Assembly: GCA_001274695.2 (NCBI GenBank)
Contig: LARU01000004.1
Location: 682,001-746,000 of the forward strand
Length of the DNA stretch: 64,000 nucleotides
Source: Azoarcus sp. PA01
Lineage (GTDB): Bacteria > Pseudomonadota > Gammaproteobacteria > Burkholderiales > Rhodocyclaceae
Reading direction: 5' to 3'
Of the stretch, positions 1-9,253 are shown piece after piece. Position 1 is the stretch's first letter, and every line of letters begins with the position of its first letter. The position numbers and the translations under genes were made by a program. The notes beneath the pieces are model-generated. The model did no database searches, was not told where the DNA came from, and was given only the letters and a program-made list of their open reading frames with translations.

Positions 1-3000
1 GCGTGCACGACCTTCTCGCCTGCTCAGCAGGCGCAGGTCACGGAGGAGCTGCAGCACGCCGTCACGGTGCTGTCACGCGTGCGGGAGTCGGCGGGGCAGC
101 TGGCCGCCCGCTTCGGACTCGAACACCCGGCCACGCTCCAGGATGTCGACGTGCTCTGTCGCACGGCGCGGCGCGCAACGGAAGCGCCGGCGCTTACCGG
201 CGTGCGCCTCGATAGCGCAGCATGGCAGACCACGCCCGAATCCATCCGGGCGCTCGTCGCGGCCGGCCGCCAGATGGCTTCGAAGCGCGCCGCGCACGAC
301 GGGATGCTGATTGAGCAGGCATGGGAACAGGACCTGCTGACCGAGCGCCAGCACCTCGCGCAGTTCGGCGAAAAGTGGTGGCGCGTTTTCTCGGGCGACT
401 ATCGACGCGCCCGGGCCCGCGTCCAGGGCCTGTGCAAAAAGCCGCTGCCCAAGGACAATGCGTCGACGCTCGCGCTGGTCGATGGCATCCTCGGCTACCA
501 GCTGAGCAAGCGCGCTTACGACCAGCATCTCGCGCTTGGTGAAACGCTTTTCGGCACCCCATGGATCGGCGAACGTTCCGACTGGGAAGTCCTCGGGCGG
601 GCGAGCGAATGGGTCATCGCACTCCATGCCGACATCGGCAAAGGGCTTCTGCCTGCCGGCATCGTCGATTTCCTCGCCAAGCAGCCGGATGCCGGCAGTG
701 TGGGCACTTCGATCACGGCGATCCATAGCGCTGCCGACGACTTGCGCGCACGCGTCACGACGATCGTCGACCTTCTGGGTTTCGTCCCGACCCGGCCGGC
801 GTCCACGCTCCTCGACTCCCCTTTTGCCGAGCTGCACGAGCAGCTGGCGACGTGGCTCGAAGCGGTGCCGACGATCTACGAGACGATCCGCTTCAACGAC
901 CTCCGGGACGAGCTCGTCGCCCTCGGGTTGCCGGAAGTGGCGCAGGCGGCAGCGGGCTGGGAGCGCGACGCGGACGACCTCGTTCATGCGTTCGACTACA
1001 GCTGGTATGCCGGCCTCGTCGCTCACGCTTACGCCGCCTCGCCGACGCTCGCCCGGTTCGACCGCGTCAGGCAGGCGCACCTCATCGACCGCTTCCGCCA
1101 CCTCGACCAGCTGTCGCTGGGCCACGCGCAGGCCGCGCTCGCGAAGCGGATCTGGGAGACCCAGCCGCGTCTTTCCGATCCGGGAGAGATGGGCATCGTG
1201 CGCAACGAGGCCAACAAGAAGCGGCGCCTGATGCCGATCCGCCAGCTCATGGATCAGGCCGGCCGCGCGGTGCAGGCGATCAAGCCTGTTTTCATGATGA
1301 GCCCGATGTCCATCGCCAGCTTCCTGCCTCCCGGCAAAGTCGAGTTCGACGTCGTCATCTTCGACGAGGCCTCGCAGGTGAAAGCGGTCGATGCGTTCGG
1401 CGCGCTGCTGCGGAGTCGGCAGGCGATCGTTGTCGGCGACACGCGCCAGCTGCCGCCGACCGATTTTTTCGGACGTGACGTCGAGTTCGACGAAGCGGAC
1501 AACGTCACCGCCGACATCGAAAGCGTGCTGTCGCTTTTTCGCGCCCGCGGCGCCCAGGAACGTTACCTCAGCTGGCATTACCGCAGCCGCCACGAATCGC
1601 TGATCGCCGTATCGAATGTCGAGTTCTACGAGCGCAGGCTCACGATCTTCCCGTCGTCGGGCACGAATATGCTGGCAACAGGCCTGGAGATGGTTTGTCT
1701 TCCGCATGCGCTGTACGACCGCGGGCGCACGCGCACCAACCGCGACGAAGCCCGCGCGGTCGCCCAGGCAGTGATGGAGCATGCGACGACGCACCCGGGC
1801 TTGTCGCTGGGCGTGGTGGCGTTCAGCGTCGCGCAGCGCGACCTGATCCAGGTGGAGTTGGAACTGTTGCGACGCAAATCGCCCGGGTCGGAGCGGTTCT
1901 TCACCGAAGCTCATCCCACCGAGCCGTTCTTCGTCAAGAACCTGGAAAACGTGCAGGGCGACGAGCGCGACCGCATTTTCATCAGCATCGGATACGGGCG
2001 CAACGAGTCCGGACGGATCGCGAAGGAATTCGGCCCGCTGAACCGCGAAGGCGGCGAGCGGCGCCTCAACGTCCTCATCAGTCGCGCGAAGATGGGCATG
2101 ACCGTCTTCAGCAACTTCCGCGGCGAGGAACTCGACCTCGACGAGACGGCGAGTCACGGCGTGCGCGCTCTCAAGCACTTCCTCAAGTACGCCGAGACAC
2201 GCGTGCTGGACATTCCGCGGGAAACGGGGCGCGCGCCCGACTCGCCGTTCGAGTTCGAGGTGATGACCGCGCTGCAGGCGCGCGGCTACCGGATCGAACC
2301 CCAGGTCGGCACCGCCGGATATTTCATCGACATGGCGGTCAAGGACCCGGAGCTGCCGGGTCGTTACGTTCTGGCAATCGAATGCGACGGGGCGGCCTAT
2401 CACAGCTCACGTTCGGCCCGCGACCGCGACCGCCTGCGCCAGGGGGTTCTCGAAGGCCTCGGCTGGACCTTCCACCGGATCTGGAGCACCGACTGGTTCC
2501 GCGATCCCGGGCGGGAAGTCGACCGCGCGATCGCCGCGATCGAGGCCGCGTGCGCACTGCGCAAGGCGGCCCGCCCGGTTCGACCGGCTGTCCGGCCCGT
2601 GAACGCGCCGGTTATAGAGCGTGCGCAGCCGGACGCGGAGACGACTCCGCCTGGCGTCGCGACTTACCGCAAAGCCGTTCTGCCGCGCTCGGAAGGCGCC
2701 GAAGCGATCCACGAGATCGCCGTTCCGCAACTGGGGGACCTCATACAGAAGGTCGTGGCGATCGAAGCGCCCGTCCATGAAGCCGAAGTGACCCGACGCC
2801 TGCTGGAGGCTTTTGGCGTGAGCCGTGCCGGCAGTCGCATCACGCACGCAGTTTCGAGGGCAATCGAACACGGCGTGCGCACCGGGCTGTTCGAGCATGC
2901 GGGCGGATTTCTCCATACCCAACCGCGCGGCGACGTGCGGGCCAGAAGCCGCAGCGCCTTCGCGCCGGCCGAGCGCAGGATCGAATGGGTCTCGCCGGAG

Positions 3001-3198
3001 GAACTGGACGCCGCGCTGCTGCAGGCGATCCACGCGGGTTTCTCGATGGAGCGGGAGGCGGCCATCACGAGCGCCGTCGAGGCCCTGGGTTTTGGGCGCG
3101 CGTCGGCGAATAGTGCCGGCGTCCTGGGCGGACGACTCGACACACTCCTCGCGACCGGCCGCCTTCGGCTCGTCGCGGATCGCTACGCGGTAGCTTGA
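1..3198 (+). CDS. SF1 helicase with Vsr-like nuclease and DUF3320 domains (Hhe-like), 5' end outside window
   Basis: The frame is open from base 1, so the N-terminus is missing; 1065 residues are visible. Helicase motifs present are a Walker B (IFDEASQV, about residue 455), GDTRQLPP (about 480), NVQGDERD (about 650) and RLNVLISRAK (about 690). The Walker A region must lie upstream. A Vsr/MTES_1575-like nuclease domain follows, with AIECDGAAYHSS near 795 and RIWSTDWF, then a C-terminal DUF3320-like winged-helix region. This order matches DUF4011-helicase-Vsr proteins, a family reported as single-gene anti-phage defence (Hhe). Defence is inferred from architecture; the neighbours visible here do not add to it. 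Downstream genes are on the other strand. Confidence 0.85.
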   Translation, partial: ACTTFSPAQQAQVTEELQHAVTVLSRVRESAGQLAARFGLEHPATLQDVDVLCRTARRATEAPALTGVRLDSAAWQTTPESIRALVAAGRQMASKRAAHDGMLIEQAWEQDLLTERQHLAQFGEKWWRVFSGDYRRARARVQGLCKKPLPKDNASTLALVDGILGYQLSKRAYDQHLALGETLFGTPWIGERSDWEVLGRASEWVIALHADIGKGLLPAGIVDFLAKQPDAGSVGTSITAIHSAADDLRARVTTIVDLLGFVPTRPASTLLDSPFAELHEQLATWLEAVPTIYETIRFNDLRDELVALGLPEVAQAAAGWERDADDLVHAFDYSWYAGLVAHAYAASPTLARFDRVRQAHLIDRFRHLDQLSLGHAQAALAKRIWETQPRLSDPGEMGIVRNEANKKRRLMPIRQLMDQAGRAVQAIKPVFMMSPMSIASFLPPGKVEFDVVIFDEASQVKAVDAFGALLRSRQAIVVGDTRQLPPTDFFGRDVEFDEADNVTADIESVLSLFRARGAQERYLSWHYRSRHESLIAVSNVEFYERRLTIFPSSGTNMLATGLEMVCLPHALYDRGRTRTNRDEARAVAQAVMEHATTHPGLSLGVVAFSVAQRDLIQVELELLRRKSPGSERFFTEAHPTEPFFVKNLENVQGDERDRIFISIGYGRNESGRIAKEFGPLNREGGERRLNVLISRAKMGMTVFSNFRGEELDLDETASHGVRALKHFLKYAETRVLDIPRETGRAPDSPFEFEVMTALQARGYRIEPQVGTAGYFIDMAVKDPELPGRYVLAIECDGAAYHSSRSARDRDRLRQGVLEGLGWTFHRIWSTDWFRDPGREVDRAIAAIEAACALRKAARPVRPAVRPVNAPVIERAQPDAETTPPGVATYRKAVLPRSEGAEAIHEIAVPQLGDLIQKVVAIEAPVHEAEVTRRLLEAFGVSRAGSRITHAVSRAIEHGVRTGLFEHAGGFLHTQPRGDVRARSRSAFAPAERRIEWVSPEELDAALLQAIHAGFSMEREAAITSAVEALGFGRASANSAGVLGGRLDTLLATGRLRLVADRYAVA

Positions 3199-3267
3199 AA
3201 TCAAGGCTGCCAGAGACCTGATCGTCAAGGACGACGCAAACCGGAGCGGTCGCGCAAAATCTACCCC

Positions 3268-3597
3268 CTACCCCCGCCAGATCACCCAGAGCTTTTGCTG
3301 CCACCCGAGCGAGCCCCACCACCGCTCCCCTTCCTCGTACAACGTGATGCCGTCGGAAGTGAGCGTGTAGTAATGGGCGAGCAGGCCCGCTGTGGCACGC
3401 GGCGCGATGTAGCCGTTGCGCTCCAGGTAGCCGAAGAAATGCACCGCCAGCGGAACACCTTCAAGGTGCATCAGGCACGACATGTCGAAAAGTCGTATGA
3501 ACGGATGGCCCGATCGCATCGCCCGCAACACCTTGAGGACATGCCATCGATGGGGAACTCGTTCCGGCCTGGACAATTCAAGGGCACTCGAGATCAT
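3268..3597 (-). CDS. Small hypothetical protein, possible winged helix
   Basis: A 109-residue protein I do not recognise. The ATG is preceded by a good GGAG ribosome site. The middle reads like a winged-helix core: a helix, then FFGYLERNGYIAPRA, then a hairpin-like YYTLTSDGITLYEEGERW, which is the layout of PadR-like or other single-domain wHTH proteins. The C-terminus is rich in tryptophan. No catalytic motif is visible. It lies tail to tail with the helicase and downstream of the Lon-like gene with a gap of about 85 bp. A regulatory role is only a guess from the fold-like pattern. Confidence 0.6.
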   Translation of the reverse strand: MISSALELSRPERVPHRWHVLKVLRAMRSGHPFIRLFDMSCLMHLEGVPLAVHFFGYLERNGYIAPRATAGLLAHYYTLTSDGITLYEEGERWWGSLGWQQKLWVIWRG

Positions 3598-3682
3598 CGT
3601 AGGCTCCAGGATGAGCAGAGACTATACGTGAAGCAAATTCGACTCCCGCCTGCGTTGCCCGCCCTCGCAGCCGGCCCGTGCC

Positions 3683-6103
3683 TCAATGATCGCTCCGCCT
3701 GCGATGGCGATGCGTACGCCCGGGCCCTTCGGCAAACGCATGCTTCGCGGCGGTCATCGCGGCGAGCGCCGAGGCGACGCGTTGGTTGATGCTCTCCTTC
3801 GGCAGCACCCCTTTCGCATCGGGCATGCCTGCGGCGAGCCCCGTCAGCACGGTCATCGCCTCATCGACCGTTGCGACACTGTAGATGTGAAATTGCCCGT
3901 TCCGCGCCGCTTCGACGACATCGTTGCGCAGCATCAGGTGACGTACGCTTGCCGACGGGATCACGACGCCTTGCTCCCCGGTCAGCCCGCGTATCGCGCA
4001 CAGGTCGAAAAACCCTTCGATCTTTTCGTTCACGCCGCCGATCACCTGGACTTCGCCGAGCTGATTGACCGATCCGGTCACGCCGAACGACTGGCGGATC
4101 GGCAGCTGTGCGAGCGCGGACAGCAGCGCGCACAGCTCCGCGAGCGACGCCGAATCGCCTTCGACCGGCACATACGACTGTTCGAACACGAGGCTCGCCG
4201 ACAGTGATAGCGGCTGATGGCGGGCATAGCGGGATGCCAGGAAAGCCGAGAGAATCAGCACGCCTTTGGAGTGGATCGCCCCGCCGAGCTCGATTTCGCG
4301 CTCGATATCGATGACGTCGCCTTCACCGAGCCGCGCCGTCGCAGTGATCCGCACCGGGTGGCCGAAGCGCTCTCCCGCCATGTCGACGATCACGAGACCG
4401 TTGATCTGGCCGCAGCGCTCGCCCGACGTCGAAATCAGCGTCGTCCCCTCGACCATCGCTTCCAGCACCCGCTCGGAGTAGCGTGCATACCGCCGCGCAC
4501 GCGAAGCGACGGCGAGATCGACCTGCGCCCGCCCGATGATCGTCAGCTTCGCGTTGCGCGCATGGTAGTCCGCTTCGCGCATCACGTCAGCGAGCAGGCG
4601 CGTCTGCAGCGTCAGCCGTCCGCCGTCTTCGGCGATGCGGGCGCCGTGTTCGACCATCGCGGCGATACCGCTGCGGTCGAGCGCCAGCAGGCTCGCCGAG
4701 CGGGCGAGCGTCGCCAGAAGATGCGCGTAACGCACGACGTTCTCGGCCGTCCGTGGCAGATCGTCATCGAAATCGGCGCCGACCTTGAAAAGCTCGGGGA
4801 AATCGGGATCGTGCTCGGTGAGCAGGAAGAACAGCTCGCGATCGCCGATCAGCACGACCTTGATGTCGCATGGCACCGGCTCCGGCTCGAGAGTCACGAT
4901 GCTGGTCCAGCCCTGCGCCTCGGCCGGCGGCTCGATGCGGATGTCGCGTCCCCGCAGCACCCGCTTGAGTCCGTCCCACGCAAAAGGTTGCCCGAGCAGG
5001 CGCTCGACATCGATAACGAGGTAGCCACCGCAGGCCCGGTGCAGCGCCCCGGCACGGATCAGGTTGAAGTGCGTCACCAGCGTGCCCATCTGCGCGACGT
5101 GCTCGATGCGGCCGATGAGGTTGACGAAACCCGGATTGTCCTCGTACACGACCGGTGCGCCGCGCGTTGCCGAGTGATCGACGAGGAGGTTGATCTGGTA
5201 ACGGTGGAATCGCGTCCGCGCTTCGTCCTCGGGGACGTCTTCCTCGTCTTCGCCGCCAGCCCACTCGTCGCCGCTGTCGAGCAATTCGGCGGTGATCGCC
5301 GAAAGAAAACTCTCCACCTGCTCGAGGTCTGCGTAGCGCTCGCGCAAGCCTCGCGTCAGGTGCGACACAGCCGGCGCCAGCGCGTCGCGCGCGGCGCGCT
5401 TCATGGCCTCGTGCAATGCCTTGCGCCAACCGGGAAACTGCTCGAGCAGCGCGGTGAGATGATCGCTCCACGCGCCGACTTTGGCTTCGATCGCATCCCG
5501 CTCCGGCTGCTGCAAGGCCTCGAACTCCTCCGGCGACATCGTCTCCCCGTCGTGAATCGGCGCAAAGACGAAGCCTTCCGGCGTTTTGAGCAGCGAAATT
5601 CCCTCCGCCGCGCACGCCTGCCCGAGCTCACGCAGCGCCGCTTCCTCGCGCGACTTGTGCGCGGCCTGCAAGGATTCGATACGGCTGCTGTAAGTGTCGC
5701 TGTCGAGCGCGGCGTCGATCGCCGGCCGCAATTCGCGGATGAACGCCTGCATGTCGGCACGCAGCATTGCCCCTCGGCCGGCCGGCAGCGTCAGCAGCCG
5801 TGGGCGCAGCGGATCGTCGAAATTATGCAGGTAACACAGGTCCGGCGGCACCTCGCCCTGGTCCGCGAGTTCGCGCAGCAGGCGCTGCACCGCGACGTGG
5901 CGACCGGTGCCCGATTCACCGAGGACGAAAACATGGTAGCCGGGCTGACGCATCGCCAGACCGAAACGCAGCGCGTCCTCGGCCCGCGCCTGCCCGAGCC
6001 CGCCCGGCAGATCGGGGAGACCGGCCGTCGAATCGAATTCGAAAACGTCCGACGCACAAGCCACGCGCAACCATTGCGCTGGCAGAGGCTCGAAATCGGC
6101 CAT
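3683..6103 (-). CDS. Lon-like ATP-dependent protease (S16 family, AAA_32 type)
   Basis: An 806-residue protein. The start chosen is the ATG of MADFEPLPAQ, because GGAGA precedes it; the open frame extends 26 codons further. The N-terminal ATPase half has GESGTGRH near residue 60, a P-loop with Arg where Lys is usual. The C-terminal S16 proteolytic domain shows GDSAS with the catalytic Ser and, later, NEKIEGFF with the catalytic Lys. A long helical insert lies between them. This is the LonB-like bacterial family, distinct from housekeeping LonA in lacking the LAN domain. It probably degrades damaged cytosolic proteins; no substrate can be inferred. Confidence 0.9.
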   Translation of the reverse strand: MADFEPLPAQWLRVACASDVFEFDSTAGLPDLPGGLGQARAEDALRFGLAMRQPGYHVFVLGESGTGRHVAVQRLLRELADQGEVPPDLCYLHNFDDPLRPRLLTLPAGRGAMLRADMQAFIRELRPAIDAALDSDTYSSRIESLQAAHKSREEAALRELGQACAAEGISLLKTPEGFVFAPIHDGETMSPEEFEALQQPERDAIEAKVGAWSDHLTALLEQFPGWRKALHEAMKRAARDALAPAVSHLTRGLRERYADLEQVESFLSAITAELLDSGDEWAGGEDEEDVPEDEARTRFHRYQINLLVDHSATRGAPVVYEDNPGFVNLIGRIEHVAQMGTLVTHFNLIRAGALHRACGGYLVIDVERLLGQPFAWDGLKRVLRGRDIRIEPPAEAQGWTSIVTLEPEPVPCDIKVVLIGDRELFFLLTEHDPDFPELFKVGADFDDDLPRTAENVVRYAHLLATLARSASLLALDRSGIAAMVEHGARIAEDGGRLTLQTRLLADVMREADYHARNAKLTIIGRAQVDLAVASRARRYARYSERVLEAMVEGTTLISTSGERCGQINGLVIVDMAGERFGHPVRITATARLGEGDVIDIEREIELGGAIHSKGVLILSAFLASRYARHQPLSLSASLVFEQSYVPVEGDSASLAELCALLSALAQLPIRQSFGVTGSVNQLGEVQVIGGVNEKIEGFFDLCAIRGLTGEQGVVIPSASVRHLMLRNDVVEAARNGQFHIYSVATVDEAMTVLTGLAAGMPDAKGVLPKESINQRVASALAAMTAAKHAFAEGPGRTHRHRRRSDH

Positions 6104-6205
6104 ATCGTCGTTCTCCAGATGCCGCAATGAAACGGGAGCTCCGGCCGACCTGCCCGAAGCTCCCGTCATGATCCCCTTCAATCCGCTTCGACGGCAAGGT
6201 GCCGA

Positions 6206-6490
6206 TCACCTCCACTCCTTGCGTCGCATGTCGTTTCCCCAGCGCTGGTCGTGGGGACTGACGACGTGCTCGAACTGCGGAAAACATCGGTCGTGCTCGA
6301 GAAGCAGCGCCATGATCGTTGCGCCATGTTCGCGCGGAAAACCCTGCCGCGTACCGCCGCGCGTGTCGGTCATCAGCATGAAAAGGAACTTCCGGCACTC
6401 CGGGTTTCCCCACAGCAGGTCGATTTTCCGCAGATGGGGAAACCGTTCGTAAAGCTCTTCGGTCGACGTTTCGGTAACTTTTCTCCGCAT
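6206..6490 (-). CDS. Hypothetical protein, 94 residues
   Basis: A small protein I do not recognise. The ATG has a GGAG ribosome site seven bases upstream. It is basic at both ends and contains the segments ERFPHLRKIDLLWGNPECR and FLFMLMTDTRGG. No signal peptide, membrane segment or metal motif is visible. It lies about 100 bp upstream of the Lon-like gene on the same strand, so the two may be cotranscribed. Coding status rests on the ribosome site and on protein-like composition. Confidence 0.55.
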   Translation of the reverse strand: MRRKVTETSTEELYERFPHLRKIDLLWGNPECRKFLFMLMTDTRGGTRQGFPREHGATIMALLLEHDRCFPQFEHVVSPHDQRWGNDMRRKEWR

Positions 6491-6776
6491 CGGAACACTC
6501 CGCCCGGCCTCGTGCAGCCATTGAAATCGAGAATTCGCTTTTATATCCGAGCCGCCAGTTGCGAACCACCGGGACCGGCAGCGCGTCGTGACACAGTAGG
6601 CACACCGGAAGGAACACGACGGATGAAGGGACTGAAGCGGCCCGGCTTGCGTGCCTTGTCGATGCTGCCGATAATGGAAAAGCCGACGGCTGTCACCCTG
6701 GCTACTTGCTCCAGGGCAAGGAATCCGGAGGCACGGCGTCCGATAATCGCCAAAAGCTCTCAGCGAACCGCGTCAC

Positions 6777-7856
6777 ATGAAAATCATCCCGATCCAGCCC
6801 GGCCCTTCGAGCGCCTCACCGACTGTCTCCGGCACCCCTTATCCGACTGAGGGCCCGCTGAAGGATCGGCGCGACCGCGCGGTACAGGACCTTCGGATCT
6901 CCGTCACCGACCGCTGCAATTTCCGCTGCATCTACTGCATGCCGCGCTCGGTGTTCGGGGCCGACTACCCGTTCCTGCCGCGCACGGAATTGCTGTCGTT
7001 CGAGGAAATCACCCGCGTCGCCCGCCGCTTCGCAGCGCGTGGCGTGCGCAAGATCCGCATCACCGGCGGCGAGCCGCTGCTGCGCAAGCACGTCGAGAAC
7101 CTCATCGAAATGCTGGCGCAGATTCCCAACATCGAACTGACGCTCACGACCAACGGCGTGCTGCTGCCGAAAATGGCGCGGACCTTGAAGGACGCGGGCC
7201 TCGATCGCGTCACGATCAGCCTCGACGCGATCGACGATCCGACCTTCCGGCTCATGAACGATGCCGATTTCCCGGTCGCGGCAGTGCTCGAAGGCATCGC
7301 CGCAGCCAAGGATGCCGGGCTCGGACCGATCAAGGTGAACATGGTCGTCAAGCGCGGCGTCAACGACTCCGGCATCCTCGACATGGCGCGCCATTTCCGC
7401 GGCAGCGGCCACATCCTGCGCTTCATCGAGTTCATGGACGTCGGCAGCTCGAACGGCTGGAAGCTCGATTCGGTCGTGCCCTCGCGTGAAATCATCGAAC
7501 GCATCAACCAGGTCTTTCCCCTTGAACAGGTCGATCCGAACTACACCGGCGAAGTCGCCGAGCGCTGGCGTTATCGCGACGGCGCCGGCGAGATCGGCGT
7601 CATCTCGTCGGTGACGCAAGCGTTCTGCTCGACCTGCTCACGCATCCGGCTGTCGACGGAAGGCAAACTCTACACCTGCCTGTTCGCGCAGACCGGGCAC
7701 GATCTGCGTGAAATGCTGCGCGCGGGCGTCTCCGATGACGAGCTGGACCAGACGATCGCCGGCGTGTGGCACAACCGGGAAGATCGCTACTCGGAAATCC
7801 GCACCGCGAATACCGCCGGACTGCGCAAGATCGAAATGTCCTACATCGGCGGTTGA
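6777..7856 (+). CDS. moaA: GTP 3',8-cyclase (molybdenum cofactor biosynthesis protein A)
   Basis: A 359-residue radical-SAM enzyme of normal length that makes the first intermediate of molybdopterin synthesis. The radical-SAM cluster motif CNFRCIYC is at about residue 46, and the second-cluster cysteines are in [10 protein letters not shown] and the following YTC. The chain ends in the family's typical Gly-Gly. The product matters in this genome because PadB, a molybdopterin enzyme encoded 40 kb away, needs the cofactor. No other moa gene is adjacent. The 286 bp upstream hold a short CCCTGG/CCAGGG hairpin at about 6700 but no structure I can call a Moco riboswitch. Confidence 0.96.
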   Translation: MKIIPIQPGPSSASPTVSGTPYPTEGPLKDRRDRAVQDLRISVTDRCNFRCIYCMPRSVFGADYPFLPRTELLSFEEITRVARRFAARGVRKIRITGGEPLLRKHVENLIEMLAQIPNIELTLTTNGVLLPKMARTLKDAGLDRVTISLDAIDDPTFRLMNDADFPVAAVLEGIAAAKDAGLGPIKVNMVVKRGVNDSGILDMARHFRGSGHILRFIEFMDVGSSNGWKLDSVVPSREIIERINQVFPLEQVDPNYTGEVAERWRYRDGAGEIGVISSVTQAFCSTCSRIRLSTEGKLYTCLFAQTGHDLREMLRAGVSDDELDQTIAGVWHNREDRYSEIRTANTAGLRKIEMSYIGG

Positions 7857-7885
7857 GCCACGCCGCCGACGCGCATACCGTCCCG

Positions 7886-9097
7886 TCAGCCCGCACCGCC
7901 TTCCGCCCGCCTCACCGACGCCACCATCACCGGCACCAGCTCATCGCTGGCCCCCTGGTCGAGCTGCGCCGACTCGATTTTCTGGAAATGCGCGCTGATC
8001 TTGCGCGAGCTGACCTGCACGTCCTGAACATCCTTGCTCGCCTGCTCGATGTGGCGGGCGAGCGCGTTCATGCGTTCGTCGAAGCGCGCGAAGTCCTTCG
8101 CGAGCTTGCCGAGCGCATCCTTGATGACGTGCACCTGCTTGCGCGTCTCGACGTCCTTCAAGACCGCGCGCGCGGTGTTCAGCACCGCCATCAGCGTCGT
8201 CGGCGACACGATCCACACCCGGCGCCCCTGCGCGTAGGCGACGACTTCCGGATGATGGGCGTGGATCTCCGCGAACACGGCTTCGGCCGGTACGAACATC
8301 ACTGCGCCGTCGGAAGTCACGTCCGGGATGATGTATTTCGACGCGATCGCGTCCACATGGCGCCTGACATCGGCGCGAAACGCCGTTTGCGCGAGCTTGC
8401 GGTCGAGGTCCGAAACGCTTTCGCCGACCATGCGGTGGTAGTTCTCGAGCGGAAACTTCGAATCGACACCGACGAGGCCGGTCGGCTCGGGCAGGCGCAG
8501 CGCGCAATCGACACGCGCATTGTTCGGCAGCGTATGCTGGAATGCGTAGGAATCGGGCGGCAGCATGTTGCGCACCAGCGCTTCGAGCTGCACTTCGCCG
8601 AACGCACCGCGCGCGCGCTTGTCGCCGAGCAGTTCCTGCAGGCTGACGACGTTCGTGGTCAGACCGTCTATTTTTTTCTGCGCTTCGTCGATCGTCGCAA
8701 GCCGGGCCATCACGTTCGTGAACGTCTCGTTGGTCTTGCGAAAGCCTTCGTCGAGGCGCTCGTTGACGTGGCCGGACAGGGTTTCGAGACGACGATCGAC
8801 GCTGCGCGTCATCGCTTCGATGCTCGCGGCGAGCTGGCCCGATGCGCCCGCGAGCCCGCGCTGCAGCAGGTCGCGATCGGCGCGTGCATGTTCGGCGAGC
8901 CGGTCGGCCTGGCGCGCCAGGCCGTCGTGCAGGTCGCCGAGCATCGCGCGATGCTGCCCGGCGAGCGCAGCCTCGACTTCAGCGACGAGCACCTCCGGAA
9001 GATCCTGTTCGAGCCGGCGCATGCGCCACGCCAGCCAGACGACGATCACGATCAGTCCGGCCACCAGCCCGGCCAGCATGTATTCAGGCATCCGCAT
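7886..9097 (-). CDS. rmuC: DNA recombination protein RmuC
   Basis: A 403-residue protein. The start is ATG-CGG-ATG with a GGGGTG element upstream. Residues 8-20 form a single N-terminal membrane anchor (MLAGLVAGLIVIVVWLAW). A long coiled coil follows, then the RmuC nuclease-like domain from about residue 130 to 390, including VDSKFPLENY and a stretch ending GRRVWIVSPTTLMA. RmuC limits DNA inversions and rearrangements in E. coli. It is convergent with moaA, and the next gene upstream is 156 bp away. Confidence 0.95.
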   Translation of the reverse strand: MRMPEYMLAGLVAGLIVIVVWLAWRMRRLEQDLPEVLVAEVEAALAGQHRAMLGDLHDGLARQADRLAEHARADRDLLQRGLAGASGQLAASIEAMTRSVDRRLETLSGHVNERLDEGFRKTNETFTNVMARLATIDEAQKKIDGLTTNVVSLQELLGDKRARGAFGEVQLEALVRNMLPPDSYAFQHTLPNNARVDCALRLPEPTGLVGVDSKFPLENYHRMVGESVSDLDRKLAQTAFRADVRRHVDAIASKYIIPDVTSDGAVMFVPAEAVFAEIHAHHPEVVAYAQGRRVWIVSPTTLMAVLNTARAVLKDVETRKQVHVIKDALGKLAKDFARFDERMNALARHIEQASKDVQDVQVSSRKISAHFQKIESAQLDQGASDELVPVMVASVRRAEGGAG

Positions 9098-9253
9098 CGC
9101 ACCCCGTTCGAAATCGTGCCGGATTATAGCGACGATGATCCGGCGCGCCCCGCCCGCTTGCAGTTGCCGCAACGCGGGCACCGGGCGGGAACGCCGGACT
9201 CCGGCAGCAAATCGCCCGCAGCGCCGCGGGGATGGCGGGAGTCGGCGCCGGAA

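Noticed and set aside
73..2403. 776-codon open frame antisense to the helicase
   Set aside because: High-GC codon bias leaves the reverse strand open. The plus frame has helicase and nuclease motifs and the minus frame has none.
4217..6130. 637-codon open frame antisense to the Lon-like gene
   Set aside because: Arg/His/Ala-rich composition with no domain; a mirror of the protease gene.
6491..6776. Possible Moco riboswitch before moaA
   Set aside because: Only a 6-bp hairpin is visible; the conserved multi-stem layout could not be built by eye.
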